Positions 1 through 13,294 of a stretch of 64,000 bases of DNA are shown here, in pieces. The notes beneath the pieces were generated by a model. That model was not told where the DNA came from, did no database searches, and saw only the letters and a program-made list of their open reading frames with translations. This DNA is from Saccopteryx bilineata (Eukaryota; Chordata; Mammalia; Chiroptera; Emballonuridae): the NCBI RefSeq assembly GCF_036850765.1, contig NC_089494.1, positions 231,526,779-231,590,778 of the forward strand, written 5' to 3'. Both the position numbers and the translations under genes were made by a program. Each line of letters begins with the position of its first letter. The first letter of the stretch is position 1.

Positions 1-390
1 CATGAATAAAGCAAACAAACAATAAATACATGTTAGTTATCTGTTAATGAGAATGGCTACTTTAAGTTAGGACTGAATAGATGAAGTCTTCTGGGAGCGG
101 TCACTTGGACCATAGTGACTTTAGTTCAGGGACAAGGAGCTTTGTGGTTGGAATTCCTATTTATTCATCAGTAGTTACTTCATAACAAAAACTAGTCCTT
201 GAAATCTGAAATAGAAGAGTTTAATTTGCATATAATTAATATTGTGTTTCTCCAATTTACTACAAAGGGAAGACTTGCTTATTACTACCTGTGTTTACTG
301 AGTTATATTAGCAGATGTTAATGGTTACTTAAGGCAATTTCTGTGAGCTATTATATCTTTTGTGTCCCTTTTGTTTTTTCTTTACTCACT

Positions 391-393
<3 letters not shown>

Positions 394-425
<32 letters not shown>
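394..425. repeat. (GT)n microsatellite
   Basis: Uninterrupted dinucleotide GT run of about 16 units inside GABRB1 intron 3. It reads as CA repeats on the gene's coding strand. Confidence 0.95.
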
Positions 426-428
<3 letters not shown>

Positions 429-489
429 CAGCTTGGCAGAAATTGTTGAGAGGTTTGAAGGGTTTAATATAACAAATGGAAATCACAGT

Positions 490-690
490 GGGTTTTTTTT
501 TGTTTGTTTGTTATGAGAGAGAGGTAAGGGGAGAGAGAGGGAGAACTCGTTCCAGTTAGTTGGGCCATTGATTGCGTCTCATATATGCCTTGACTGAAAC
601 TCCAGCCAACAACCTCAGGTTCAAACCAGGGACTCTGACTCTTTAAGACAACACATTGCCCACTGTGCCACCAATGAGAGGCACAACTTA
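490..690 (-). mobile_element. Degenerate tRNA-derived SINE
   Basis: Starts with a T-rich tail and a GAGAGAGAG tract, passes through a B-box-like segment (caggttcaaaccaggg) and ends in cactgtgccaccaatgaga. This is the reverse complement of a tRNA-SINE head. It is far more diverged than the other SINEs here, so it is an old copy. The family cannot be assigned by eye. Confidence 0.5.
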
Positions 691-2980
691 CAGTTGTTTT
701 TTAAGATGATTGTTCAAAAATAACAGTATATAGTCACTGCCACATACATAATATATCACATAATGCCAGAAAGAAATTCTTCTTAATTCAATCAAAAATA
801 TTATTGCTAAAAAGTCTTGATCTTAAATATTTTTATTTGTTTGTTTTTTATTCCTGCCTCAGTATTATTCTTCAGAAGTTATGCATTTGCTGTTCAGTAG
901 CTATAATTCTTGATAGTAGAGATCCTTCACTATAAAAATTGTCTATTTAATTTTCTTCTTCAGGAAAAATAATTTTTATCCTGATGTATATGAATCAGAA
1001 AATACTCTTGATATTATGCTAGTCTTTAAAACAAACAGTGTTATAAACCAGGATGGAATTATATTTCATTATGAAAAAATAAAAAAAATTAACAGAACTT
1101 GGTTTCAAATCTTATTGATGTAATATATATAATTAACATGTCATTTTCTCAGCTGTGGAATGGGTAGATAATAATAGTAATGAATAAGAATATAAAAATG
1201 AATGAGCAATTCTTTAATAATAAATTTTAATCTCAGTTTTTCTTAAAGTTCTTTTATTATATTCCATTTTTTATTTTTATTATTTTTAATTATTGATTTA
1301 ATAATTAAATAAATTTTTTTATTATTAATTTTGGTGAAATTTTTCTATTAAACAACCATAAAAGTTACTGCCTGTCAGGCTACTAAAACATGATTAATAT
1401 AAGAAGCTATTAGTCTTATTTTCCATAGACATTTCACCCATACTTACATTATCTAAAAACCAAAGCATACTATCAACCATTCCCTTAAGCAGACTAACCA
1501 TCCACATTGTGTTTATACAGAACCCTCCATCCTAAACTTCCTTTTTGTTTCCATTTTTCTTAGAGTTATTTTCAGTCTGTTTATTCCAATGCTTTGTCAT
1601 AGATGAAAGAAGATAAAATAAACCTTGGGTCTTGTTGGGAGCTCTCATTTAAAGGAAAAACAAAAAAGAATAAGTAAATCAAGTCTGATAATTTTTCAAT
1701 GTTCAATGCTTCCTATGTTCCCATAGCTCTAGCATTGTGTGTTAGGTAGAATATATTTTTCATAGATTTATCTCCTCAGTGAATATTTTTAAAAATCAAG
1801 GGTATGTACACATGGTGCAGTGAGTAAATAGACTGTATTATTCCACAATTAGGAGATATTTTCTGTGGCACTGCAATTAAATTCAGTTATTTTTCTGAGC
1901 TCATGTATGAATTCAATTGAATAACTGGTTATATAGATCTTTTTGTTTCGTTTTGTTGTGGTGATGGTGGTGGTTGTTTTGGTTAACAACAATTTCCCAA
2001 TTCAATTCAAAATTTTTTAAAGAAGAACACCTCCAAAAGTGTTTGCAAGTATACTCAACATAACTATACATTTAAAAAAATTATGACAAATATAATACAC
2101 TAAACATAAAAGTGACCACAGGCAAAGGCTCTGTTTGCCTTTAAGCTTTTCCAGTCTTCTCCAATTCTATAAATTACCTATGTGGGTACTTACAAAATGC
2201 CAAAATAAAAAAAATTATTATTATTTATCTACATTATAGAAATAACTAGTTATTTTTTAATTTGTTTAGCTGTAATTCTATAGTATGGATTAGGTATAAT
2301 TTGAATGCATACACATATTATTACATTATACAGCGTTTGTAAATAGTGCATTTTAGGTTACTTTGTTGCAGTGACTAATATGTGAGAATATTATAAATAA
2401 GTCAGTCTATTTAATATCTTTGCTAAGTCAGAAAATATCCAGTGTGCATTACTTGTTTAAAATCGGGTTTCTTTCTCAAATACAACAATCAAAGACCTTA
2501 TTTTAAAATAGTATTTTATATAAGCTATTTATATCCAGGTCAGTTACTATTGGGGTGAGTGAGCGCTTCCTAAGGTATATAAATGCCTGATCAGTATGTT
2601 ACTAGTATAATATTGTATGTCAACTGTAATTGAAATATTAATTTTAAAAAGAAAAAGTAAAGCTGGGTAAGCTACAACTATAAAATGCAGAAATTTAATA
2701 CTCTCACTTTTTATTATAATCATAGTCAATAGATTATAAACATATTTTTTCCTTCCCTGTCCTAATCTTTAAAAAAATTCTTAAACTTTTGCATATTAAA
2801 ATAAAATAACACACTAGTAACTAAATGAAAAGACAATTCGATTGCCTTTATAGCTTAAAGGGATAAAATCCCTTAATATTTTAGTCTATAACTTATTCAG
2901 GCTGTCTAAATTTCATCTGCCACAATATTTTTTTCGCAAGCGTTAAAAAATGACATGTTGCTCACATAGATCTAACTGTT
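691..2980. other. AT-rich intronic stretch, nothing recognised
   Basis: AT-rich sequence within GABRB1 intron 3. It includes a very AT-rich patch at about 1250-1340. I see no exon, RNA gene, SINE or LINE with recognisable landmarks. The only longer open frame (2547-2729, minus) is 60 codons with no family resemblance. Confidence 0.5.
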
Positions 2981-3449
2981 CCCTAGGTGGCTGGCTCTAG
3001 AAAAGCAACAGGCTTTCCCCCCTGCCTTACCAGAAGCAACAGTTAGAAACTCGAACATCTAGAAAACTGCTACCCCACAGTGGTTGGCAGCAACCAATAG
3101 AGAAAGTGACAGCTATGATTTCTATCCATTTTTTTTGCAACAGCTACAGAAAGGGAATAGAAAAAAAAGGAAACAATAGAATGTTAACCCTCTGAAATGA
3201 AAGGATTGCGCTGTTACTCTCGTCCCACTCCTTCCCTTCCGCCTTCCCTTTAATCACCAGTCTTTTTCGACTTGCTTAAGCAAAACAAAGCATTAACTCG
3301 AATCATTCTGTTTCATCTTAAATTCGCAATATGCCGCAAGACAAACGCTTCAACCCCCGCATGGGAACAATACAAGCCCAGAAGCTAGCAGGAGCACTTG
3401 CGTACTATTAACCAGCATGGGCTGTATCTCAGCCTGTTGCTCCTGCCAC

Positions 3450-4032
3450 AAGGTGTGGGAGAGCCTGGAAGGAAGGATGGGACACTCTGAGAGCTCGTCT
3501 GTGTGCCTGGGTGCTCGGTGGCGGGGCTGCGTCAGCCCCGGCTCCCGGGCTCTCGGTCCGGACCTGGACGGAGAGAAGGAGGCTGCGGACCACCGTCCGA
3601 GGACCCCAGTGCAGGCCGCCGGGCCGCCGGCAGATGGTGCCCGCCGCATCCGAACACCAAAGGAAACCTTGCGAAAGTAACGCTCAGACTCCGCCCCACC
3701 CGATCCGCAGCTGCCAGTCACCCGCGTCTCCCCAAATAGTGCGGAGCACGTTTCCCCCCCGAACACCGCAGTAACCCGAGCGTGTGTTGAAAATACAAAC
3801 CACAGGGAAACAGGGTGTGTGTGTGCCGTAGTAGGAAGCGCACGAGGAGTGGGACTCCCGGGACCGGGGCGAGATGACCGCCAATGAAACGCAGAGGGCA
3901 CGGGGACCGGTCCATTTCGTATCTGCGTAAACCGGGCCGCCGAGCCCGTCCTGAGGCCACTCACCATGTTCACTTCGGAGACCATGTCTATGCTGGCGAC
4001 ATCGATCCGCATCCCGACGTCCACTGGGGGCC

Positions 4033-4060
<28 letters not shown>
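3450..4060. promoter_or_regulatory. GABRB1: CpG-rich island over GABRB1 exon 3 / start of intron 3
   Basis: CpG dinucleotides are dense here and sparse in flanking sequence, especially at 3500-3640 and 3840-4020. The island is centred downstream of exons 1 and 2, in the first part of intron 3, rather than over exon 1. CpG islands usually mark promoters, so this may extend the GABRB1 regulatory region or mark an internal or alternative start. No initiator or TATA element can be singled out. CpG observed/expected was judged by eye, not calculated. Confidence 0.6.
3965..4032 (-). CDS. GABRB1: GABRB1 exon 3 (GABA-A receptor beta-1 subunit)
   Basis: This 68-nt exon of the GABA-A receptor beta-1 subunit encodes the start of the extracellular ligand-binding domain. 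On the minus strand it runs from acceptor cccggcag at 4033 to donor GTGAG at 3964, and reads GPPVDVGMRIDVASIDM then VSEVNM. That is the invariant early beta-strand segment of GABA-A beta subunits. The 68-nt length and its phase (entry after one base of a Gly codon, exit on a codon boundary) match the conserved Cys-loop receptor exon. GABRB1, GABRB2 and GABRB3 are nearly identical here, so the paralogue call rests on exons 1 and 2. The subunit forms part of the pentameric GABA-gated chloride channel at the neuronal membrane. An open reading frame continues past both splice sites, but those extensions are intronic. Confidence 0.97.
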
Positions 4061-5050
<990 letters not shown>

Positions 5051-5250
5051 TGGAGATCCTACGGGCATGTGTATATGGACTGGAGGTTGCTATGTTCTTT
5101 TCCTCTCTGCCCTCAACCTGTTTCTTCTTTTTTAAAAAAAAAACTCAACTCGCAGGCATCTATCTGTAAGGCTGCCTGTAATTGGCACCTTTTGTTGACG
5201 GTCACGGCGGTCCTAGAACTGAGAATTTGGAGGCGGGGCGGCGGTTCTCT

Positions 5251-5251
<1 letters not shown>

Positions 5252-5292
<41 letters not shown>
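5252..5292. repeat. (GT)n microsatellite upstream of GABRB1
   Basis: Pure GT run of about 20 units, some 450 bp upstream of the GABRB1 start codon. Open reading frames across it are low-complexity artefacts. Confidence 0.95.
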
Positions 5293-5293
<1 letters not shown>

Positions 5294-5859
5294 GTGATGG
5301 GACGTAGGAGAAAGGGGGACGAAGTGAATAAAGAGGGGAAGCCTGCGAAGAAGAAGCGTAGAAGGGAAGGGGCAGAGGAAAGCCAAGAATATTTGAGGAC
5401 TCCCAAGAATTTGGTCCCCCTGAGAGGCGTTTTAGGAAATCACTCAGTGGAGCCCTTCTCTGGGGGAGGGAAAGGAGGAGGGACGGGTCAAATTTTTTGC
5501 TCCCTTTTCTTCCCTCTCCCTTTCACATCTCTCCAGGCATGGGGTGGGGGGAGGACAACGATGAGACAGCATCTCTGGGCAGGCAATCCTTTTTCTAGGG
5601 CCATCCGCCCCAAATTCCACTTTTCTTCTTGGTTTTAGTGAGAAAAATCTCTTTCTTAAATTGCCAGCGTGTTAGCTCGTATTTAGTAACTCAGAAGGGA
5701 CTCTTAACACCCAGAGGCTCTAACCTCTGATCAGAAGCAGACTGGGGTGCTGTGGGAGCAACAGTTGTTTGAATTAAATTAAATTAAATTAAATCAATGC
5801 AATTCGATAAATGTCACTCAGCACATATTGGGCAGGGAACCCTGGGCTAGGTGTTTGTT
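5293..5859. other. Intergenic DNA upstream of GABRB1, no gene seen
   Basis: Purine-rich then mixed sequence following the GT repeat, with a short AATTA-type tandem tract at about 5774-5794. No element or exon is recognised. Confidence 0.5.
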
Positions 5860-6390
5860 CATTTATTTAATAGGATATATTAAATCTTTACTATATTCTA
5901 GGCATTGATTGTGGGACTTAGAGATGACTTAAAGAGGATTCCTGTCCTAGAGGAATCACACACAAATCAAAGAAGGGGACATAAAAATAGGCAAATTAAA
6001 TATATATATTTCTGGCTAGTGTTATGGTGAGAAGAAGGCTGTTAATTCTACCAGGAAGAAGTAGGATATAGTTTCTCCAAAAAAGGAGAAAATTTTTGCC
6101 AGAGCAGGGAAGTAGGGGTATTCCAAGAGGAGGGAACACACGTGCCAAATTCTAGATACTTAAAAGACTGTGGTCTGCTTGTAGAGCTGGACCCTGAAAA
6201 GACTGAGCAGGATGTAAACAGAGAGGGGTATGGACAATGGGCGACGGAAGTCCAAAGGGAAGTTGACGCCAGACTCTAAGTAAAATTACATAGTTTACTA
6301 TGCAGATTTGAGCTTCTGGAAGTCACTGAAGTTTCGAGTAAGAATGCTCAAGGTCAGATTTAGGTTTTAGACAGAATGTTCTGGTGGAAT
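5860..6390 (+). repeat. Ancient interspersed repeat, family not assigned
   Basis: Carries degraded versions of a common mammalian repeat: tattctaggcattgattgtg (compare gttctaggcactggg), the phrase for preserved size and weight of an insert replaced here by gagcagggaagtagggg, ttccaagaggagggaacac, and a late ggaagtcactgaag segment. The same repeat recurs at 16505-17610, 59200-60450 and 60520-61720. It looks like an old LINE-type 3' portion. Divergence prevents naming it without a library search. Confidence 0.5.
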
Positions 6391-6394
6391 AATC

Positions 6395-6645
6395 ATAAGA
6401 ACAATTAACATTTGTCACTTGCTGACTGCTGGTTATTGTATACATTACCAATTACCATTTCTAACTTTATAGCAATATAAATGTGGTACACATTACTCTC
6501 ATTTTACAGAGAATGGTGTTAGAAACAAATTAGGATAATGTAACTAGTTTACATTATCTTAATTAATATCAAATGGCTAATAAATTATGGAATCAGCATT
6601 TCAACCCAGAATCTGTGGACCTCACCACTCCATGTTTTGATACAT
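6395..6645 (+). mobile_element. MIR (ancient tRNA-SINE) fragment
   Basis: Follows the MIR core order: a size-variable start, catttctaactttatagcaa, ttactctcattttacagaga, then a ggataatgtaact segment and a final aatcagcatttcaacccaga. Matches the MIR consensus attttacagatgaggaaact...gattcgaac with heavy divergence. Confidence 0.65.
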
Positions 6646-6841
6646 AAACTCCATTGTGAGAGGAAACAGAAACAAGGAAAACAAGAAGGAAGGGTTATCA
6701 TGGCACCCCCAAACAAAAGAAACTATAACATTGGAGAGGAGGTCATAGATTAATGCAAGGTTTCTGAAGTATAAGGAGGCATCAGATAATTGGACAGCTC
6801 AGGACTTAAAAACTTTTGGAAGGTTCCTAAAGAACTGTACA

Positions 6842-7061
6842 GCCTGACCTGTGGTGGCACAGTGGATAAAGCGTCGACCTGGAAATGCTGAGGTCGCTGG
6901 TTCGAAACCCTGGGCTTGCCTGGTCAAGGCACATATGGGAGTTGATGCTTTCAGCTCCTTCCCCTTTCTCTCTCTCTGTCTCTCCTCTCTGTCTCTCCCT
7001 CTCCTCTCTAAAAATGAATAATAATAATAAAAAAATTAAAAAAAAAAAAAAAAAAAAAAGG
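6842..7061 (+). mobile_element. tRNA-SINE type A (first of a tandem pair)
   Basis: Starts gcctgacctgtggtggcaca, with A box (tggcacagtgg) and B box (ggttcgaaacc) of RNA polymerase III promoters, a CT-rich middle and an A-rich tail of about 20 A. It is immediately followed by a second copy. Only one pair of target-site duplications encloses both copies (aaagaactgtac at 6829-6840, aaagaattgtac at 7271-7282). Confidence 0.93.
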
Positions 7062-7270
7062 GCCTGACCTGTGGTGGCGCAGTGGATAAAGTGTTGACCT
7101 GGAAATGCTGAGGTCGCCGGATCGAAACCCTGGGCTTGCCTGGTCAAGGCACCTATGGGAGTTGATGCTTCCAGCTCCTCCCCCTTCTCTCTCTCCTCTC
7201 TATCCCCCTCTTTCTCTCTCTCTCTCCTCTCTAAAAATGAATAAATAAAATAAAAAATTAAAAAAAAAAA
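7062..7270 (+). mobile_element. tRNA-SINE type A (second of a tandem pair)
   Basis: A second type A copy abutting the poly-A of the first, in the same orientation, with a slightly altered B box (ggatcgaaacc). Probably inserted into the first copy's A-tail or retrotransposed as a dimer. Confidence 0.93.
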
Positions 7271-7282
7271 AAAGAATTGTAC

Positions 7283-8768
7283 AAACATTTACAAAGATGT
7301 AGACCTTGACATTATGCATATATTTTAATTTTATTTTCTCATTTGAGCCTCACAACAACTGTAAACAGTGAAGTTATTTATTCTGGGCTCAATGTTAACT
7401 CTTAAAGAGCTTTCTTAAAAGTATGTGAAGTCTACCTGCCTAATTCACATGGATCTTCTTTTAATGAGTGAAAGTGAAGACTTACACTACAGGTTCTTGC
7501 TGAAGCAAAGAATCTCTATACTGCACAACTCTATGCAAAAGCTGCACTGTAGAAAATAAGATGTGTGAAGGTTTACTTCATTCATTTGTTCATTCATTTA
7601 TCCCTCAAATATTTATTGAACATTTATTGTCAAACACTATGCTAAAAGCTGGTGATACAACAGTGTAAAAGACAGAATACACTGTCTCTTTTCACATGGA
7701 ATTTGTCAACAGATCCATCCATTGTAGGTTGCGAATTGTCAGCCCTGCTAACCAAATTTAACTTATAATAGAAGTATTTACTTAGGTGTTCACTGTGTTT
7801 GTTTAACTTATAAAACTTTTATTGGGATATATATCTCCCAGTTGGTCATAAATCCCCAAAATTCTTTCTGAATAACAACTAGTATTTTATTTAATAATGT
7901 CTACTAAAGAGCCAAGATTGTATCCTAGCATTAAGGAAGACTATCGCTGGCTTTGTGTACTTGAATACTAATGTTGAGCATGTCCCAGTTCAGATCAATT
8001 TTACTAAATTTAGCTTTCAAATTATGCCTTCTACTTACATGGAAGCACACTACAAGAAGTCATAAGATATTCATTATCACATCTATTATTAGGATGCTAT
8101 TGAGGACAAAGATCACTATATCACTAAGTATCTCATGTATGAAGACTGATGGAGGAAAAATTCTCAGATCCTAGTGCTCTGAAAATTGTTCTATTTCTTG
8201 AATAGTTTGTATTTTATGAGCAATAAGAATCCTAAAATTTATTAGTTTTCCTATTTTCTTTGGCCACTGGGAATCATTGCAATATAGATACAAGTCAGCT
8301 TCAATAATTATGAAAGATCTTAATGACCCGCATTTTGATATAATACATTTTTTTCTGATGACTTGGAATTCTAAATTTAATTTTTCTTTATCACATTTTA
8401 CTAATTTAAAAACAGATACATTGCACTGAATACATATAGTGTGTAAGCTGTCTTAAGTAATTTTTGGAACTAATTGAGAAATCAATTCAAAATAAAAAAA
8501 AAATAAGTAAACAACTGAAAAAAAATTTAAACCACCATATCCAGATACAGTGTGAGACTTATTATGGTTTGAAAAAAACTATTTACTTTTTCTGTGAAGT
8601 AGCCTGTTTTTCCCCTCAAATCATTTCTCTTAATTAAGAGCTTTCTTCCTTCAAGATTCAACATAATTCCCATTTTCTGTTAAAACTATTCCTGAGAAAC
8701 ATTAATCATTTCTACTTATATTAATCTTCTGATAACTCTTATGAGGACCAAAGGAGGATCCTCAAAAT
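7283..8768. other. Intergenic AT-rich stretch with ancient repeat traces
   Basis: A possible MIR remnant lies at about 7310-7400 (cctcacaacaactgtaaaca). An old-repeat trace lies at about 7580-7690 (caaatatttattgaacattt, then aaacactatgctaaaagctg). The rest shows no identifiable element. The 67-codon frame at 7971-8174 has no family features. Confidence 0.45.
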
Positions 8769-8778
8769 TATCCCCCAA

Positions 8779-9100
8779 GCCTGACCAGGCAGTGGCGCAG
8801 TGGATAGAGCATCAGACTGGGATTTGGAGGACCCAGGTTCGAGACCCCAAGGTTGCCAGCTTGAGCGCGGACTTATCTGGTTTGAGCAAAGCTCATCAGC
8901 TTGAGCCCAAGGTTGCTAGCTTGAGCAAGGGGTTACTTGGTCTGCTGAAGGCCCATGGTCAAGGCACATATGAGAAAGCAATCAATGAACAATTAGGTGC
9001 CGCAATGAAAAACTGATGATTGATGCTTCTCACCTCTCTGCGTTCCAGTCTGTCTGTCCCTCTCTCTGACTCTTGCTCTGTCTCTGTTAAAAAAAAAAAA
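8779..9100 (+). mobile_element. tRNA-SINE type B
   Basis: Full-length type B element: head gcctgaccaggcagtggcgc, B box ggttcgagacc, repeated gcttgagc-type units, then CT-rich tail and poly-A. Flanked by target-site duplications tatcccccaa (8769-8778 and 9101-9110). Apparent open frames across it are SINE artefacts. Confidence 0.93.
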
Positions 9101-9157
9101 TATCCCCCAACTAGGATGAAAGTGTCTCAAGATAGAGACATACTCTTAGATATATTC

Positions 9158-9303
9158 TTATTTATTTATTTAGAGAAAAGGTGGGGAGGAGCAGGAAGCA
9201 TCAACTCTCACACATTCCTTGACCAGGCAAGCCCAGGGTTTCAAACCTGCAACCTCTGTGTTCCAGGTCGATGCTTTATCCACTGTGCCACCACAGGTCA
9301 GGC
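9158..9303 (-). mobile_element. tRNA-SINE type A, reverse orientation
   Basis: Reverse complement of type A: T-rich tail, gaggagcaggaagcatcaac, then a head ending accacaggtcaggc. Shorter tail tract than the other copies. Confidence 0.9.
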
Positions 9304-10239
9304 TCTTACAGCTATTCTTAGTGAATATGCTTATTGATTAGAGTAGATAATAAGCGGCTTTAAATTTTATTTTTAGTCAAGATTAAACTTGAAAATATGG
9401 TTTCACTCTCAAATTAGTCTTGCTTATTTATTTATTCTTGTAAATACTGAGGATAAATAAGTAATGTATAGGCAAAAGCTGTTTTTAAAAAGCTATGTCA
9501 GAGACACTGTGTAGTTTTAATATAGATGGCACACCTTATAGGGAGGACTATTTCAGATTTTGTTTAAACAAATTTTCCATCCAGTCTTCCTTTTTTAAAT
9601 TGAGTACCTCTTAAGTGCTTAGCAAGTATGCAACTCTGCAGTTATAATTAGTCCATTATTATTTGTCCTCAAGTTAGCTTAAAAATCTTATGTGAGTGAA
9701 TGCATTAGATTAGGTATACGTGAAAGATGATAAGAATTGTTTGGAAATACTATAAAAGAGCTTCTTTACTGCAAGTGAAGAATAAGTGAATGCCCATCAT
9801 AACTCAATCCTGAATTCCTCAGAAATTAACCTCAGTGTAAAAAATTAAGCATAGAGTTAAATTAATGTTTCAAATTAGTGGATAAATAACAGGTTTTCAA
9901 ATAAATAATAAGAAAACTATCTCTGGAAAATAATATCGTGTAAGCTTTTCTTTATATGATACTTTTTGCTAAAATAAGTTTTAGCTGAATTAACAACTTA
10001 AAAGTAAAAAAATGAAACCATAACATAATATATAAGTATATAAAATATAACCATTCATCATTTAATAAATGAGTATTAAACATCTTTTCTCTTTGATATA
10101 TGCTTGCCAAGAAGAAAAATTAAAGAAAAATGTTGATCGATATGAATACATATTTATAGTTATTTTAAGAAAAGTAATTAATTGTGATAAAGAGGAACTT
10201 TCATTAAAATATGAATATTCGACATTATACCAGAGGTGT
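9304..10239. other. Intergenic AT-rich stretch, nothing recognised
   Basis: No exon, RNA gene or repeat with clear landmarks. AT-rich throughout. Confidence 0.45.
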
Positions 10240-11090
10240 GAAATTGTAATGAGACAATTAAAAATGGGCGGAAATAATAGAAAAATAACAAAGAAAGAAG
10301 TAAACTTTTCTTATCTCTATTTGGGAAGTCTGTTTCGAAAGAAAATTCAACAGCATCTCCAAACATGTAAGAATATAATAAGAGAGTTAAGCCATTATGC
10401 TGGACTCAAGACCGAACAACATTTAAATACATGTTAATAGTATTGCTATACACAGCAGTTACCAACAAGAAAACATAATAATTTTTAATTATTACAATAA
10501 CAGCAAAAACTTTAATGTACCCAAGAATAACTAAAAAAGAGATATGCAAGAGACTTAGAGAGAATCTATATAACGTTATGGAAAGACATAAAATAAGGTT
10601 TAGATAAATGGAAAATGCACCATATTTGAGACTGGGAAGACTCAATAACTATAAAGATATCAAGTGTGTCCACTCTAAGAAATACAATCAATTGAAATCA
10701 AAATTCCAACATTTGTAGTGGAAATTAAAGAATCAATCCTAAACTCAAATGCAAGAGTAAAGAACACAACAAAAGAAAAAGACAAGAAAATTTTGAAGAA
10801 GAAAAAAAGAAAGGGAGTATAGGGGGTACTTGTCTTTGAGATACCGAGATCTATTGAACTATAGAAACTGAAACATTGTGTTTTTAGTTTATGACACACT
10901 GGGATTCATATAGAGATAGGAACGAACAGTACAATGAAATAAAGAACATAGAACATTCCTTTCTTTTAGGAAAAGTGGGAAAAAATAAGCTATTCAATAA
11001 ATGTTGTGGAGAGAATTTATTATCCATAGGGGACAAAAATATAAAACTTTAACTGATTACATGCACAAAAATGTATTAAGATACCTATGT
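10240..11090 (+). mobile_element. Ancient L1 (L1M-type) ORF2 fragment
   Basis: Matches the reverse-transcriptase to C-terminal part of L1 ORF2 in order. Landmarks are ttgctatacacagcagttacc (old ...tttctatacactaacaa), acccaagaataactaaaaaa, ggaaagacataaaataagg, gggaagactcaataactata, then attcaataaatgttgtgg near 10990. All frames are broken. An apparently open 122-codon frame at 10069-10437 is the decayed edge of this element, not a gene. Confidence 0.7.
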
Positions 11091-12439
11091 AACACATTAG
11101 TTTGCTTTTTTAAAAAGCAAATATATTATATTTTTAACCTAAAATATCATGAGTGCTGTGGAAGAATATAATTTCAGAAACATTGAGGACCATATCTATT
11201 ACCACAATCTATCTTAAGAACAATTTTTTATATACCCATACAGTATACTATTTTCTGAATCTACCTGTGGAATTTGCATACTGTTTAATTGATCAGGTTT
11301 TATGATTTGACCTAATATTATTTATATATAATGTTCAATATGTATTATAATATATAATTAAAAGAGAATATTTAATTATAAAACATATATAACGATGATT
11401 CAATATACATATAGAGTGTGAAATATTTACCAGGTCAAGTTAATTAACTTGTACATCACCATACATAGTTACCATTTGTGTGTGTGTGATGAGAACACAT
11501 AAGATCTATTTTCTTAACAAATTTCTAGCATGCAATATAGTATAATTAGCTTGTAATCATTATGCTGTGCATTAGATCCTAAGAGGTTATTAATTTTATA
11601 ACTGTTCAAAGCACTAACTTTCTTTTATAACATGACTTTTTTTTCACAATCATTATTAGTAAAGTTTGAATTTTGGTAAGATAGCCACACTTATTACCTT
11701 TAAAATATGTGTATATTTTTGTTATGCTTTTATAGTTTATTTGATAGATTAAGTACTATATTAATCTCTTGATTATAAAATCTTGTGAAACTTGGTTATT
11801 ATAGTAAATTTAGTAATTAATGTAAGTGGTATTATTATCTATATTGATGGAAATTATCTCACTTCATTTTTATGTGAATGGATTTCTTCTCTATGGGTAT
11901 ATTATATTCTTTGAAAAAATATCCTGTGTTTTGGGCTGTATAAAAGACATTTAATTAATAGATTTTCAGCTGCTAACATAAATACCTCCTTTTTTTTTAC
12001 TGGATATATTTCAGCTTTTCTAATTCATATATTATAATGTGAGCTTTTGAGGCTAAAACATGTCATATAGTCAAGTACATTTTTACTTCTTTTTATATTT
12101 ACTTTTTAAGTATCACACTATAACATTTTTGTAAATTATGTTTTCTTAAATAAATGAATTCATATGTTATTATTTCTGTGTATTTATACTTCTTCTGAAT
12201 TACTTCTCAAATTACTATTTTTAGGATTTTAAGTGATTACAAGGGTACTCTTTTCTTGTTTAAGGAGAATTCTACCTAGTCACATATGTGATTTCTCATT
12301 TTAAAATATAAACTCTGTCTTACTAATAGACTTCAAGGTGTTGCTTTTATTAAAAATACTAATATTACATTAGTAAGAATAATGAACATTTTATAAGCTT
12401 GTTATTTACCAATACTTCTTAAAACACAACATATTTAGT
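11091..12439. other. Very AT-rich intergenic stretch
   Basis: Long AT-rich stretch with no recognisable gene. Probably old LINE debris, but no landmark is strong enough to call. Confidence 0.4.
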
Positions 12440-12600
12440 GCTTGTATCTCATGAAGTATAATTTTATAATTAGTTCTGTTTTAATGATGAAGTAATAGAG
12501 AAACAGAAAGTTCAGAAATGTATTCAAGGTAAAAAACTAAGTGATAGAAACAAAATTCAAATTCATATAGTCTAGTGACAGTCTAGACTCTTTATCAATA
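12440..12600 (+). mobile_element. Possible MIR fragment
   Basis: Degraded MIR middle and end: atgatgaagtaatagagaaa, ttcaaggtaaaaaactaagt, and agtctagactc at the end. Confidence 0.45.
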
Positions 12601-13286
12601 CACTATTAATTATGAAAAAATTTGCCTTCATGAACTACTTTTTTAACATCTGTTGAGGTAGTTATATGATTTTTCAAATTCTCCTATGAAATTAAATGCA
12701 CTTAGGATTTATCCTGTGTTGTGATCTATTTACATTTTTAGAACAAGCCAGAATTAGAGATATTTTTCTTTAAAAAAAAACAACAAAACACAATAGACCC
12801 GTGCTCCCAAAGCAAATCTTACACAGGGTCACTCTGAAACCTGGAAGTGCCTGTAGTGTTGTGACCTCTGGCTGATCAATATGATGTTGTGGTTGGACAA
12901 AATCAAAGAGATGTTGCTTTAGACTGTCATTGAAAAATGTTACAACTCATAACTCTGTTAGTGTGTAAAGATTTTACTGGGTTTTTTTGTTTTGTTTTGT
13001 TATGTTTTTTTTAGTAAAAACAAATCATACCTCTCATCTTAACTGTTTCATAGACTAAATTTTTAGTACCTGGGGTTAACTGGAATAATAAGTGTTACAA
13101 ATAGCCAAGAGATTATTCCAGTGAAACTTTTCTATCTAAACATATAGCCTCAGGGCTCATTTATTTACTCAGAAAAAATTTAGAATTATACAGCCATAAA
13201 AGATAAAATTAACAGAGTAAACACACCTCAATAACCAGTTTATAATGCAAAATACGTTAGAAACAAGAAAAGAACATTCTCTCTTA
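12601..13286. other. Intergenic stretch, nothing recognised
   Basis: No gene or clear repeat. A short moderately GC segment at about 12795-12900 (acagggtcactctgaaacct) is unassigned. Confidence 0.4.
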
Positions 13287-13294
13287 CCCTAGAC

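Larger units (their letters stand above)
1..3964 (-). other. GABRB1: GABRB1 intron 3 (5' part)
   Basis: This is the sequence downstream of GABRB1 exon 3 on the minus strand. The donor GT lies at 3964-3963. No exon 4 (the expected 221-nt exon beginning at the codons for DYTLTMYF) is visible, so the intron runs out of the window. It holds a GT repeat near 394-425, a degenerate SINE near 490-690, about 2.3 kb of AT-rich sequence with no recognisable element (691-2980), and a CpG-rich stretch at about 3450-3960 next to the exon. Long early introns are usual for this gene family. Confidence 0.85.

Noticed and set aside
10069..10437. Plus-strand 122-codon open frame
   Set aside because: Its second half matches decayed L1 ORF2 text in the wrong frame; the rest is AT-rich.
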